A stretch of DNA of 64,000 bases. Origin: Protonemura montana (lineage: Eukaryota; Arthropoda; Insecta; Plecoptera; Nemouridae). Below the pieces are notes generated by a model that had not been told where the DNA came from, did not search any database, and saw only the letters and a list, made by a program, of their open reading frames with translations. The DNA is taken from positions 850,501-914,500 of the forward strand of contig OX387604.1 of NCBI GenBank assembly GCA_947568835.1, written 5' to 3'. Both the position numbers and the translations under genes were made by a program. Positions 32,801 through 45,009 of this stretch are shown here, piece after piece (the stretch's first letter is position 1; the number at the start of each line of letters is the position of its first letter).

Positions 32801-35272
32801 TTGAGACGGAGTTGAGCATAAGAATTCAAAATTTATATTTGTTATGCAACCCCTAAAAACGGATGCTCACACTCGTTTTTATTTACGATCAAGCATTTGT
32901 ATTTTGTAGAAACAAAAGAACGGAAATCATGAACAAAGCTTTTCAAATCTTGTTTTAAACATGGGTCGAGCCATCGAAGCTTGTAAGGGCGAGGCAGGCA
33001 ATGTATGCGTCATTTCCAATCAAATCCAACATACAACATCAAATATACGCAGCTTTATTACATACCTCAGAAAATGAATGTTCAAACTTCAAAGGCAGAT
33101 AGTCTCATGACGCTCAAATTAATTCGCGCTCTCTAAGCGTAGTAACTCTATTCTCGGTGATACTGAAAAAAGTGGCATCGCCACCGGTGATAACAATTGC
33201 CGTATTAACGATTTTCTATAACAAATTAATCAAATCAAGTCTAGCGCAGAGAGGGGTCCTAGAGTTTATAAAACAGCCTGATTATTTCTGGCTGTCTTCC
33301 TCCGTCCTCGGCATAAAGTTGCTCAGAACCAGAGATAAAGTTTTGAGATTCATCCCTCGCCCCAGAGGTAACCTCTTCGATGAGAAACAATTTTATTGGC
33401 TTGGGGTCTTCATATTAATACTAGCCCTTGCAAACTATGAATAGGTGCTGTTATCACTGCGGGGGTCTAGTTCCATATTCGAAACACGTTGACATGCCTA
33501 GTAAGGGATGGGAAGAGTGAGTCACACTCACATTCACATCTAACAACTCACAACTCATATAGTGAGAGCATATTGATTGGTTTAGTGTGTGTTTAGAGCT
33601 ACCCTCCTTCGTATACCATACATCAGCATATCATCAATGACAAAATGTTATGTTAATCAGAAACCAATGTATTAAATGAGAACCTTTTAATGCTAGTAGC
33701 ATTTTATCAAGTTTTTTTAGATATTAAAATTAAATTGGAGAGCATGAGGCTGGCAGGACAGAAAGTAATGCTGTCAAATGAATCAAAGACTTGATACATT
33801 GCCCAAAATGCGTATCAAATTCAAATGGCTTAGTGCCATAATATATTATTGAGCCAGATCATGTGAGATGGGGTTGAAAATCTGTTTTATCAAGTTAATT
33901 AATTATAGTGTGTACATGCAGGCGCAGGTACTTCCTAGTAAATAGATTAAAACTACAACCAAAAAAACACCAGTAATAAGGATTAACTATTTGGATTTTT
34001 TCAGTAAAATAAACACTCGGTCGAAATGACAAAAACCGAAACCCCCTTCTAGCACAAATATTGAACATTGAAACTCGTCATACGTAACTTCTTCATTCTC
34101 GAGTTACGATTTAGAGCTCCTGACTTTGATTTCGACTTCACAACAGGAGGTCATTAAAACATTTTGAAAAATATACCTCCTGTGCGAGAATCCACCATAC
34201 AAAGCGATCGCGCAGCGACTCTCTGAATAATCGCGTGATGTTTCCTGTACTCCCCATACTCATCATTCATCAATTCAATCTGCAGGCCAGCCTCTGTTAT
34301 TGCAGAATAGGGGCTTAAATCAGCATGAGGTAAATCTACTTAACGCTTAAATGAAATATTTACGAGCGCATGATCAGAAGCTTAAAATATTTCCCGCAGC
34401 TTTTGAAGAGTTCTGAAGGACAAGAATTTTATAGAACATGGGAATCGAATGTGGGATGGAAATACGAATGTGAATAAATTAAACAAATAACGTGTATATT
34501 TATAATATAATGCAGGATGCAGCGCAGTGCAGAGCATATTCACAGATGATTTATATCACATTCAATATTAAGGTGACGACAAAGTCATGGAACTTGGTCT
34601 ACCTATCCAATGTACGCTAACGTTATTAGAGGTAACCTACAGTGCTGAAGGTGTCATTGAAATGCATTGCATACTTTGGTAGGAGCTCACATGTGGGTTC
34701 TTATGAGGAGAGAGGATTGGGTTAACAAGGTTGATATCAATTGAGAGATGTGCACACTGTATGCTGAAGATGGATGACATGAGCATTGAAATCAGCATTA
34801 AACAGTCTCCACATACACGAGTGAAGGGCTCCATGGAGGAAACCGACGAAATAACAAAGGGATATCTACGGTAGGGGAGGGTTGAAATTGAAATGACATG
34901 ACGGCTTATGCTTAGCAAATGGGGTGGGCCATGCTGAACAATCAGATTAGTGGAGGGCAGTTTCGTACATTTCGCGTCAATTAGGTTGTCCTGCTAAAAT
35001 AAAAGCAATCATATTTGACATAAATATTTGCTTGATGCAGAAATTTCCGCGTCAGTTACAATTAAATGCTTTTTAACTCGTCACTAAGTGCGCTGTTAAA
35101 TTCCTATTGCAATTGTTTCTATGGACGAAATAATCGATATTGCCCATTGGGGGACATTCGAGTAAAGGTACAGTTGGCAATATACGTGTGTGGGGTGTTG
35201 AAGCGGACCCCCATGATGTAGCCGATGAGTCATGAGTCATGACGTCCACTGTTTAACTGTCCTGTGGAAGTC

Positions 35273-35314
35273 CTACTAGCTTAGCTAGTAGCTTAGCTAG
35301 TAGCTAGTAGCTAA
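35273..35314. repeat. small palindromic tandem array
   Basis: CTACTAGC-TTA-GCTAGTAG forms an 8-bp hairpin with a 3-nt loop, and overlapping copies of CTTAGCTAGTAG follow. Confidence 0.75.
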
Positions 35315-35677
35315 CGAGGACAAACCAACGAAAAATTGCAGACTGCATTTTATTGCAGGGCTATTTTAGTATTTCATTCTCTTGTGAAAGGTACTAAAGG
35401 TTCCCTTTCGGCATCAACTATGGTAAACTTTAATTTTTGTTAAACAAACAACGTCAATAAAGCCGTCTAAATTCATACCATTATTGCTGCAAAGAACTCG
35501 AGAGAATATATCTTTTTTTTACAAATAAAATAAATTACTTTTCTAGTACAATCGTCGAATGCAAAATGGTATCATTTCAATTTAGAAAACGCATCTCCGC
35601 TCCACTGTCGCAGCTTGAGCGTTGGTGCACGGGTGCACAAAACTCATTCTCCGTCTCTTTCAATGGTGATAAAAAAG

Positions 35678-35720
35678 CGAGCACACACGCACACACGCAC
35701 ACACGCACACACGCACACAT
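35678..35720 (+). repeat. octamer microsatellite (CACACACG)
   Basis: About five copies of the 8-bp unit. Confidence 0.9.
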
Positions 35721-38700
35721 AGTCAACAGTCGCAATTGTGCACAAGGAAAATGATAGGTCGCTTATATGTCAGAGCTTTCAGTCCCATACAATATATTAT
35801 TATTATTTATGAATAGGGTTCCATCTTTTGTCACCAATGTATAGAATTGGAAAGGGTGGCTCACTGCGACAATTCTTAATTTTTAATAACGATTATAATC
35901 CTAACTTAATCTGAACTCGTTTTAATATAACAACCATCCTTTTCACGATCTCGTTCCGTTTGATTGATAACAGAATTGCATGATCTCTAAGAGCAATCGG
36001 AAAGTAAAGACACACATTTTGTTTTCTTTTTTGAGATTGGTGAGATTGAATGGCTCACTGGCAATTGAACTTGTATGGTACGTTTCACGGTAGGTATACC
36101 TACTAGCATAGCCACCAGGCTCACGAAACGTATGTCCTGAGTCACATGACTCCTGGCTGTCACGTACTCTCTCCATGCTCAGCGGCAAGAATTACCCACA
36201 ACTACAATGTTAAATCCCTGCAGTGTTCCGTGTTTCGCATGTTTCAGGTTTCGCGACGAGAACGTCGATTGTCTCGTCCTTTTCTCTATTGTTATAGTAA
36301 GTGTCATAGGAATCGAAAAGACAGTGTTTATCGTGTTCCAGTTTCAAACAAATAATCCTAAATTTGTGTATGAATAGATAAATAAATAAGTACAGCTATG
36401 CATATCCAATTATATTCAATTTCAAAATAATTGGGTCATCAGGCTCACGTCCCAAAACCCGCATCTCAGTCTCAGATAACTACATTTGCGGAGTTGCAAG
36501 TTGGAGTGGAAGACGGCAAGGAGTTTCCGTTTCTTGCGTTTGCACCCCTATCCATGGCCATTGATGTCTAAATTTGTATTGTTAGATCTAAAGTGGAAAA
36601 GTTAGGTATATGGTATCCGTTTATAAAAAAAAAACGGGATTCTGATCAAATGGCGATGTATAGTCTGCCTATAGCTGTAACTTGTAAGTGAATAAAAAGT
36701 GAGGAGCAGAGTCAGGTGAGGTAAGATTACGATTGGAGTAGAGAGATGGTGCACTTAGAAGCCTAACGAACGACATTTCCTCGACACCCGGGGAAATGTG
36801 GGACCACACAAGAGGCGGTCCACTTTGGGGTACGACACCGCACCGGACTATGCTGCAACTATACGCAAGAGAGCGCTCTCAGCGGTTAGTTATTTAAACG
36901 TTGATTACAATCTACGCCGGCTTCTGTGTCTCTGAAACAAGTTTAGTGTAGTATGTGCCCACATATCTCGGTGGTCGTTAATAAAGGATATGTATTAGGT
37001 GATGTCAATTTATAATGATGTAAGCGCAATATAGCTAAATAAATAAATTACTTTCTCAAAAACCAACACAAATGTGTCCCTCGGTAGTAGCTGGCATACA
37101 AACTGAGTAAAAAAGGAATGCTTTTTTCAGTGCTCATAAAAAGTCAAAAGTTTCTCTATCACATTGATTATTGGAAAACCATACACTATCATGGCATATC
37201 GGATAGAATGGAGTTCGGCGTGGGTCAGGTCGGGTACATGCAGGGCACTGGGCAGCGTTAGCGTTCGGTGTTTGCGACCAATTTCTCTGCGCGTTTTGAA
37301 CAGTATAGGAGGTGAAATTGATTAAATTCCAGAAATATTTCAAAGATGAACAGCACCTGGGTATTGTCTGAAACTTTTCTGGGGAACCATTGAACGACAA
37401 AATAGCCTTGGGTCAAGCGTGCGTGGAGATATTTTGTGACAATCATGAATGGAACGGAATTGAGCAAATAAAATACCAAAAAAAGACGGCAGTGAGTAGC
37501 GACGGTGGCGAGTTTTACGATTGCTCGCTAGAGCTGTTTTTTTTCGTTTCAATAACGATCGATTAGGGGCTACGTCTTTTTGTGACCAATGCTGTTTTAA
37601 TTATGGCCGATGTGGATTCCGAACAGACAAAAAAGAAACGGCAGTGTCGGTACCGATGAGAGAAATGATGGGGTATACAATTTTACTAATCGAATCAAAT
37701 TTCGTCCCATCCCATAATGCTTATTATTTTTTACTGTGCTAGAAATAATTCAATAAAACGGACAAGAAAGCAGATATGAAGTCCGTGGATAGGTGAACAA
37801 TTTCCTTTTGTCATCTTCTGCTGGGTAATATTAGTTATTTCCGTGGTTAGCTAATGACCCGGGCGACCGGCGTGTGCACTTATCACGGGTCTAGCAGCGA
37901 CTATCCGTCTAGATAGGATTGACATGCTCACTTTAAGTGGGCTCGACCTCAGCGGACTCGGCCGTCGGCCGTCGGACGATTTCGACATTTATCTTTAATA
38001 CCAGGTTCTACGTTCCGTCGAAACTTACGGTAACGACCACCCTTACATTTGATATCAATATTGCTAGCGATGGAGCCTGTAATTTGGAATCGTATATTCC
38101 CCTCCCCCTGATGCCTGAGCGCCCTGATCAGCGCGCTCTGCACCTCACACATTAAACCGAGACGTATTCTTCCATTTACCAGCTGTGCGTGATTTTAGAT
38201 TGGGTGAATACTGACTCGGGTAACGCGGAATGACGGACCAAAAGACTGGTCGTCAGTGTTAACCTATCGACCTCCTAGCATATGCAGGAACAGCTTGGAG
38301 CAAAGAAGATAATTATACTACGCGCACGCGGAACAGCAAAATTAGCAAATATTTCGAGTATTGAAAACGCTTTTCACGTTAGAACAAACTGCACCAACAG
38401 CAGGAAGACCAACAGTATAAGAAGTACAAAGCGTCTTAATTATTTCTTACTGTCTGGACATTTCTAATGGGAACTAGTTCTATTTTAGAAGCAAACCCGT
38501 AGTTGAAATTCAAGAGCGGGTGGTAGGTAGGTAAGTAAATAAATGATTGTGATGGATTATAAGACTACTAATACATGAAATGTCTGGTACCTATACTGTC
38601 GGCCGATGAGTCGACTGTAGACAGACTCTCCTAATTGTTTCCTGCCATTTTTTGTGTGCTTCTTCAACCCTTTCCTTTCCTCTTCTGTCATACATTCATT

Positions 38701-40197
38701 ATTGAAAGACGTCTAAATTCTTGTTCGCTCAGCACACTTCTCGACTCTGCGAAAGCAACAAGAAGGCCGGGTAAAAAAGTAACGCAAACGAGTGGCATTC
38801 AGTACCTACCCCTACATTCTACAGTATCATTGCGGAAGAGTGCCCATTTGTTTTTGTGTTGCCTGATTGAAGCCCTCTGGACCACATGATGCTCTCGTAG
38901 ATAAAATTGCCATCGACAGCCATGAATGCAGCAATACACATCGGGGGGGTATTAAATGTATCCGCTCAACTTCACCTAAACATTTTATTTTGATGAAGAG
39001 CACACGGTTCGGTTACTTTTCTATTCTGACGAAAGTCATAACAGAGAGTTGAGAGACCAGTATGGTCTAAATTTCCATTGAACTATTTCTGCTAGTTTCC
39101 CCATCGGAATAAGACGATACGATGGATGGAGTGGAGGGTGAAGAGAATCATTCTTTGAGCTCATACCAAAGACCAATAATACAGCTGTCCGTTATAGCTA
39201 TAACCTACCGCAGCCTGCATAGCAGCGGGGGTCATCCTCTGAAAAGGACCGCATCCACCCCTTAAAACACCCCGAAAATCACTTTCACGCTTTATAAACG
39301 ACTGCCCATTCCACTGTCACACCACACTCCAAATTTGACATCCGACTTCCGTGATCAATCATTTTTATAATTTAATCTATGACTGCACATTATGTGTCTG
39401 CTTTCATATCTATCTCGGTGCTGTATAAAATATTTTTTCAGATTTTTGGAGTGGGGAAACACGGCAATGCTTTTCATTCAAAGCACATCTTAATTAAATT
39501 GGAGAGAAATTTTTGATGAGGAGTGATAACACATCTGTCAAGTATGCGCTCACAAAACCGACCACATTCACAAATAATCGCGAAGAGTGAAATTGTACGG
39601 CGATAACCTTGCAACTGCGCTTGTTATTTATTGTGATGCAAATAACGATGCAAAACAAGAATAAAACCGCTAACCAAACTTGGCTAGAAGTCTCCGGATT
39701 TGTTCAGAACATTTTCAAGATTTCTCCACGTGAAAATAGCAACGTTAGCTTTGAACTTCTGCATTCTGCCACTCTGAAAGCAATCAATGTATTTTACAGG
39801 CTTTATCCACAATTCTTTGATTTTACGAATTTCAAAGCTACATTACTTTTAAATGCATATGTAGGTAGGGACTATACCCATCAATTGATGTAACCGTAAT
39901 TTCTGGTACTATATGGAGCGGTCCGTTCATTTTTAAGTTCCGAGTGTGTAAAAAATCATTGCATCGAGGGGTGTATTTTGAAAGCAATGCTCTAGACTTG
40001 AACATTAGCATTCTCAAGGTCGGCTCGAAGTCGTTCGCGTGAAATGTTGTTTACCTGAACAAGTTATGGGTATTTGGTACTTAGCGCAGGCACCCTCGGA
40101 CACGAAACTCTGTCAACGACCTCTTCTGATATGCAAATCAAATTCTATGTATTTTTATTTCAAGCGGCTCACAATTATGACAAAATGCTATCTTAGC

Positions 40198-40540
40198 CGA
40201 AGCCTAGAAGTTGATATCGGTTTGGCGTATTTGGAAACACTGGGGGTCAGGTATTAGATGGGTGACCATCTTGCACAAGGCTGGTTCTGTTTGGGAGGGA
40301 GATAAGAGGGATGCACATTAGTAGGTACAATAACTGCAACCGCTTTGCTTATCAACTTCTCAACAATATGCACAATATGCAATATGCACATTGACATTGT
40401 GGAGGAATTATGTTGTTTGCGTTGCACTGTCCTTCGAAAGGGACGTTAAGCCTGTGATCCACTTGATGTTCTTCGGCAGGAGTAGGCTACGTGCCGGAAT
40501 CTGGTTTCCCCTCCTCCATTTTAGGCTCTGTTAGGCTCAG
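40198..40540 (+). repeat. SINE-like repeat with a 5S-rRNA-like head (copy 2)
   Basis: The head includes AACACTGGGGGTCAGGTATTAGATGGGTGACCATC, in which the GATGGGTGACC core is 5S box C. Downstream are CCTTCGAAAGGGACGTTAAGCC and GGTTTCCCCTCC, matching copy 1 at 3590-3960 segment by segment. The box-A part is less well preserved here. Confidence 0.6.
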
Positions 40541-40606
40541 TGATGTATTCGTAAAATTTTTAGTGGGGGTACGCAAAAATTACATATTTTTTTGTGTCGG
40601 CGGGCG

Positions 40607-40640
40607 GGGTGGGTGGGGGGGGGGGAGGAGGAGGAGACCC
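40607..40640 (+). repeat. G-rich tract (G13 plus GGA triplets)
   Basis: GGGTGGG followed by a long G run and several GGA triplets. Confidence 0.9.
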
Positions 40641-41000
40641 AAGGCGAATGCACCGAAAGAGTGGAAAATAGGGGGCTTCGGGCGCAGCTCCAAGTGAATT
40701 TTTATTCTAAGGTTTCTTTTGGAGTCAATCTACGAGTTTACGATGAAATTGGGCTTGGAATGACATGGTCAGAACTGCATTTTTAATTACGTAATGATTT
40801 TGAGAAAATTAAATTAATGCCGCCCTCTCATGTCTGCACCTTCCCACATTGTATTGTATTGTATTGTTTTTTTTTATTTTTCAATTTCTTTACAGAAACA
40901 CTCATTAGTTGGATTGCAACATAATTTGAGCATGAAAAAAGGTCCGAATGTGCATAAAATACATCGAGATGAAAAATTAAAACCTAATACATATGTACAG

Positions 41001-43997
41001 TCAATTTATACAGATAAAATCTACACAATAAATACATTTACAATCCTTTGATGCTAGAAATTCGTCAAGAGTATAAAAACCATGATTTAAGAGGAACCTC
41101 TTCGTTTGTTCTTTAAAAACTGACCTTTTTTCAGTTAGCGTTTTTATGCAGTCCGGAAGATAATTGAAAATATGAACTCCTATGTTTTTTGGGCTTTGTT
41201 CTGCAATGTTGAGTCTAGTTTTATTTTTGCGAAAGTAGTTGGATCTTGTGTTAAAATTATGAATATCGGAATTTTTCTTGAAATCACTTATATTGTCTAA
41301 TACAAATAAAACCAGTTCTAATATATAAATACATGTCAAAGTTAAAAATTGAAGTTCTTTGAAAAGTGGTTTACAAGATTGTCTTTTTCTTAAATTTCCG
41401 ATTATTCTTAAAGCCCTTTTTTGCTTCTTAAAAACTCTTTCAGCTGATGGCGAACTACCCCATAGTATGATACCATATCTAATTTTAGCTTGGACCAGCG
41501 CGTGGAAAGCGATCTTGACGGTGATTTTGTTTACATGACTGGTCAGGTTGGATAAAACAAAGCAGGCCGAGCTAAGTGAGGAGCTAAGATTATTTGCATG
41601 GGTTTTCCATATGAGTCTGTGATCTATTGTGGTGCCCAAGAAGTTACAAGTATCTTTGGTATATATAGTATTGCCCTCACATATCACTTCCGTTTCGCTT
41701 GCGCTTCCTTTCCCCGTGAAAATAACAATATTGGTTTTATCGTGATTAAGTTTCAGTTGGTTTGGTTTGAACCATCTTTCTGCCTTGCTGATAGAGCTTT
41801 TTAGGTTTGCTAGCAGTTCATTTCTATTTTTACTTTCGACTATTAAGCTCGTATCATCCGCATATAAAATTACATCCGTGTTTACATTTTTCGCTGCATA
41901 AGCCAGGTCGTTAACATATAAACTAAAAAGGATTGGCGCCAGCAAGGTCCCCTGCGGGATTCCGTGTTTACTTGCTATCCATTCGGAACCATCATCGTTG
42001 AAATTCAGTTTCACTTTTTGTTTTCTTTCCGAGAGGTATGATTTGATCCATTTTAATGCAGTCCCTTTTATGCCATAGAAATTTAATTTTATAATTAGGA
42101 TACAAGTGTTAATGGTGTCAAAGGCTTTTGAAAGGTCACAGAAGATAACACCTACTGCCTTTTTGTTTTCGAGACATTCGGTTACGGTCTGTACCAGACA
42201 GGTAGTTGCTGTTGTAGTTGAAAAACCTTTCCGAAACCCATGCTGATTTTTACATAAAATGCCATTGGCTTTAATGAAGCTTAGAAGCCTAACCAAGAAT
42301 ACTTTTTCAAATATTTTCGAGAAGTTTGTAACTAGACTAATTGGACGGTAGTTATCCATATTTGTGTCCGCACCTTTCTTATGAAGGGGTTTAATAATTG
42401 ACCATTTTGCCGCAGAAGGGAATGTCCCTGTCATTAGAGAGAAATTGCATATATCAACCATTGGTTTTGCTATTAGTGTGCTTACGCATTTTATGACTTT
42501 AATAGGAATTTCGTCCCACCCTGTTGATTTTTTGTTTTTTAGATTCGTAATAATTTCGATAATTTCTTTTTCATTTGTCGGCGTAAGGGTGAATTCCGGC
42601 CCAGCGTATTCAGGACAAGCGTTTTTAATTAGGTTCATGCATTCAGGTATTTTTATGGCTTGAGTGTCGACGATAGATTCCGCGATTGTCGCAAAGTGGT
42701 CATTAAATTGGTTGGCTATTATTTGATTATCCAGGATTTTTATACCGTTGACTACGAGTTGTATGGTTTTTGGTTTTCTTAACACCGATTTATTTCTACA
42801 CTTGTTTATAATGTCCCATAATGCTTTATTTTTATTTTCAGCTTCTGCGATCGACTTGTCGTTTTGTTTCCTCTTCTCGGCTTTGATTAAGGATCTTAAA
42901 GATTTTCTTGCTTTCTTCAGTTCTTCCTTGTGCTTGCTTCCATTTTTTTTGCAGCTCAGGTGATACAGACGTCGTTTCTTCTTGCTTGCTTCGATTATCT
43001 CCGGCGTAATTTTCCATGTTCTTTTTGGGGTATTTTTCCCAGGGCCTACTTTTAAAGTTTTTTTAGGGAAATTGTTATTGAAGTGGTAGTTGAAGATTTC
43101 TTGAAATGCTGCGAATTTCTCGTCCACCGTTGTCCCGTGGCAGACAGCTGTCCAGTCCTGAATTTCGATATCCCTTGTGAAATCGTTTAGCTTGTCTGTC
43201 GTTATAAGTCTTTTCTTGTAAAACCCCGGGATTTTCACGTTTTCTTTAGTTTCATGAATTTGTAGGACAAAAGAAAGACCGTAATGGTCAGATATTGCTG
43301 TCTTTTCTATCTTCGGGTCATATTTTAATTTAAAGTTTGTTAAGATGTTGTCGATGGCAGTTGATGATGATGCTGAAACTCTTGTTGGCGTTTTTATTTG
43401 AGCTTTCATGTTAAATTCAAGTAAAATGTCTACGAGCCGGGATTTCTTTTTATTTTCTTGCAGTATGTCGATGTTTAGATCTGCGCAAATTGACACTGGT
43501 TTTTTTTCTTTGCTTAGGCGTGAAAGAAGACCATGCAGTTTCTTAAAAAAGCTGTCTAAGTTCTTTTCATCTGGGGTTCGATAAAGAACTACTATGATTG
43601 TTGAAGTTTCTCCTTTGATCTCGATGCCACTCACCTCGAAAGTCGATTCTTCGCCGATTGCTTCAATGTCGGTTCTTCGTGTGAAGGTCCAGGGTGTGTT
43701 TTCTCTCACGTATATGGCTACGCCACCACCTATTTTCTTCTTTCTGGAAAAACTTGCTGCGAGCGTGAAATTTTGAATGGAGACGGACTCTTGCTGTCCT
43801 TCCTTTAGCCAAGTTTCGGCTAGACACATTACGTCATATCTTGTTTCTGTTTTCATATCCATGTATAACTCAATTTCTTCAATTTTGTTCTGCAGACTGC
43901 ATATGTTGTGGTAAAAAATTTTGATATCTGTTTTATTAGTTTTACTATCCTGATTACTCTTGGGTACTACTCTTGGGTACTTGGGTACCCGTGATTG
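41001..43997 (-). CDS. LINE ORF2: endonuclease and reverse transcriptase
   Basis: The frame is open from 43997 to TGA at 41001, about 998 codons; the first ATG is at 43862 (953 codons). The sequence upstream of that ATG (KIFYHNICSLQNKIEEIELY) matches the usual start of LINE endonucleases, so translation probably begins further upstream or by reinitiation. Endonuclease motifs are CLAETWL, SICADLNID and ISDHYGL. Reverse transcriptase motifs are FCDLSKAFDTIN, GIPQGTLLAPILFSLYVNDL and YADDTSLIV. The C-terminal region ends in FICIN. No stop or frameshift is visible. Confidence 0.92.
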   Translation of the reverse strand, partial: QSRVPKYPRVVPKSNQDSKTNKTDIKIFYHNICSLQNKIEEIELYMDMKTETRYDVMCLAETWLKEGQQESVSIQNFTLAASFSRKKKIGGGVAIYVRENTPWTFTRRTDIEAIGEESTFEVSGIEIKGETSTIIVVLYRTPDEKNLDSFFKKLHGLLSRLSKEKKPVSICADLNIDILQENKKKSRLVDILLEFNMKAQIKTPTRVSASSSTAIDNILTNFKLKYDPKIEKTAISDHYGLSFVLQIHETKENVKIPGFYKKRLITTDKLNDFTRDIEIQDWTAVCHGTTVDEKFAAFQEIFNYHFNNNFPKKTLKVGPGKNTPKRTWKITPEIIEASKKKRRLYHLSCKKNGSKHKEELKKARKSLRSLIKAEKRKQNDKSIAEAENKNKALWDIINKCRNKSVLRKPKTIQLVVNGIKILDNQIIANQFNDHFATIAESIVDTQAIKIPECMNLIKNACPEYAGPEFTLTPTNEKEIIEIITNLKNKKSTGWDEIPIKVIKCVSTLIAKPMVDICNFSLMTGTFPSAAKWSIIKPLHKKGADTNMDNYRPISLVTNFSKIFEKVFLVRLLSFIKANGILCKNQHGFRKGFSTTTATTCLVQTVTECLENKKAVGVIFCDLSKAFDTINTCILIIKLNFYGIKGTALKWIKSYLSERKQKVKLNFNDDGSEWIASKHGIPQGTLLAPILFSLYVNDLAYAAKNVNTDVILYADDTSLIVESKNRNELLANLKSSISKAERWFKPNQLKLNHDKTNIVIFTGKGSASETEVICEGNTIYTKDTCNFLGTTIDHRLIWKTHANNLSSSLSSACFVLSNLTSHVNKITVKIAFHALVQAKIRYGIILWGSSPSAERVFKKQKRALRIIGNLRKRQSCKPLFKELQFLTLTCIYILELVLFVLDNISDFKKNSDIHNFNTRSNYFRKNKTRLNIAEQSPKNIGVHIFNYLPDCIKTLTEKRSVFKEQTKRFLLNHGFYTLDEFLASKDCKCIYCVDFICIN

Positions 43998-44035
43998 CTA
44001 TGTGTCCGTGTGAAGCAGCTTTTCCACTTCCTCCA

Positions 44036-44929
44036 TTATGAGCTTTCCCAAAATTCTTCCCCCGCATGGTTTAGATGAATCCCATCTCTAGCTGCCTCAT
44101 TTCCTGAAATTCTCATATTTGGGTTGTAGAACACAGCATCTTTCTCTTCGCAGATCCATTTGATGCTGTCATTCAGTTTGTCTATCGTTGTATAGTACAT
44201 GTCATCCCGATACACAATTCCACCTATCACAAATTTTGCATTGTTGTACACTTTCCTCGCTTCATCTATAAGTTCTCCCATTTCTACCATCAGATGAGTT
44301 CCAGTCCGAGCTTTCATATTGTTCGTTCCCACGTTGACAACTATGACTTTAGGATCGAGCGACTCTTCTTTCCTCTCTACTATCTTCTTTTCTAGTTCCT
44401 TTGCTCTAATTCCTGGAAAGACATGGACTTCGCAGCCTTCATTTTCGCAGAATTTTCCGGCTCCCCTGATCATCGAGTCCCCGAATATTAAAACTTGGCT
44501 GTTTTTTTCTTTTTTCATTTTATCGGCTTCTGTGTCTGATGGTTTCGCTTCTTTGCCTCCCCCCAACAGTCTACGATATAGATCAGATCTGTTTGTTTGG
44601 GTTGACGTGTTATTCACCTCTGATGTTCCTTCCGCTACTTCCTCATTATTGTCCGCACCGAGGTTGTTGGGATTTACCTGGTGACCTACATTTCGACGAA
44701 AGGGTTGACCTTGTGATACACCTCTCATCGGTGATTCTAGCCGCGCCACCATCATCCCCACGGTTGACTGTGCTGATATCTGTTGTTGCTCACTAAAGGC
44801 TTGCTTTGCTAAGCTTTCAGCTGAGATTTTCGTTTCCCAATCCTTTATTCTAGCTTTCTGTAGGGAAATTATTTCTTCCAGTTGCAGTCTTGAAATTTGG
44901 TGGGGATTCGGGAATCTGGTAAAAGAAAG
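44036..44929 (-). CDS. LINE ORF1 with SGNH/GDSL esterase domain
   Basis: The frame is open from about 44929 to the stop at 44036. An initiator is unclear: an in-frame GTG at 44761 gives 241 codons, with ATG codons just after it, and coding-like sequence continues upstream (ISRLQLEEIISLQKARIKDW, coiled-coil-like). Esterase motifs are VLIFGDSMIRG (Ser block), VVNVGTNNMKA (Asn block) and DGIHLNHAG (Asp-His block), in the expected order. The esterase of CR1/L2 ORF1 is thought to aid lipid or membrane contacts. The stop lies 39 bases before the ORF2 frame opens. Confidence 0.85.
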   Translation of the reverse strand, partial: LSFTRFPNPHQISRLQLEEIISLQKARIKDWETKISAESLAKQAFSEQQQISAQSTVGMMVARLESPMRGVSQGQPFRRNVGHQVNPNNLGADNNEEVAEGTSEVNNTSTQTNRSDLYRRLLGGGKEAKPSDTEADKMKKEKNSQVLIFGDSMIRGAGKFCENEGCEVHVFPGIRAKELEKKIVERKEESLDPKVIVVNVGTNNMKARTGTHLMVEMGELIDEARKVYNNAKFVIGGIVYRDDMYYTTIDKLNDSIKWICEEKDAVFYNPNMRISGNEAARDGIHLNHAGEEFWESS

Positions 44930-45009
44930 TCAATCATTTTAATCGAATACTGGTTTAAATTTTTGTTGAAACTATCCATAGATACGCGCGTACTTTCGCG
45001 TTGAGGAGA

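Larger units (their letters stand above)
24376..40197. other. long intergenic region; only short tandem repeats seen
   Basis: About 16 kb upstream of the MOXD1-like start. The open frames here are short, overlap on both strands and show no family motif. Small tandem arrays are 11-bp units at 25879-25922, CT/CA tracts at 26308-26355, 12-bp units at 28499-28546, ATT triplets at 28892-28917, 13-bp units at 29811-29842, a palindromic array at 35273-35314 and an octamer array at 35678-35720. Untranslated exons and promoters of the MOXD1-like gene may lie in 24.4-26 kb but cannot be placed. Confidence 0.6.
40846..44930 (-). mobile_element. CR1/L2-type LINE with esterase ORF1 and full ORF2
   Basis: On -, ORF1 (44929-44036) is followed after a short gap by ORF2 (43997-41001), then about 130 bp of 3' sequence, an A-rich stretch and an (AATAC)n tail at about 40866-40846. 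ORF1 carries an SGNH/GDSL esterase domain and ORF2 carries the endonuclease and reverse transcriptase. Esterase-bearing ORF1 proteins are known in the CR1/L2 group, which supports that placement. Neither ORF has an internal stop. The 5' end is not certain and may be truncated near 44.93 kb. Confidence 0.9.
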
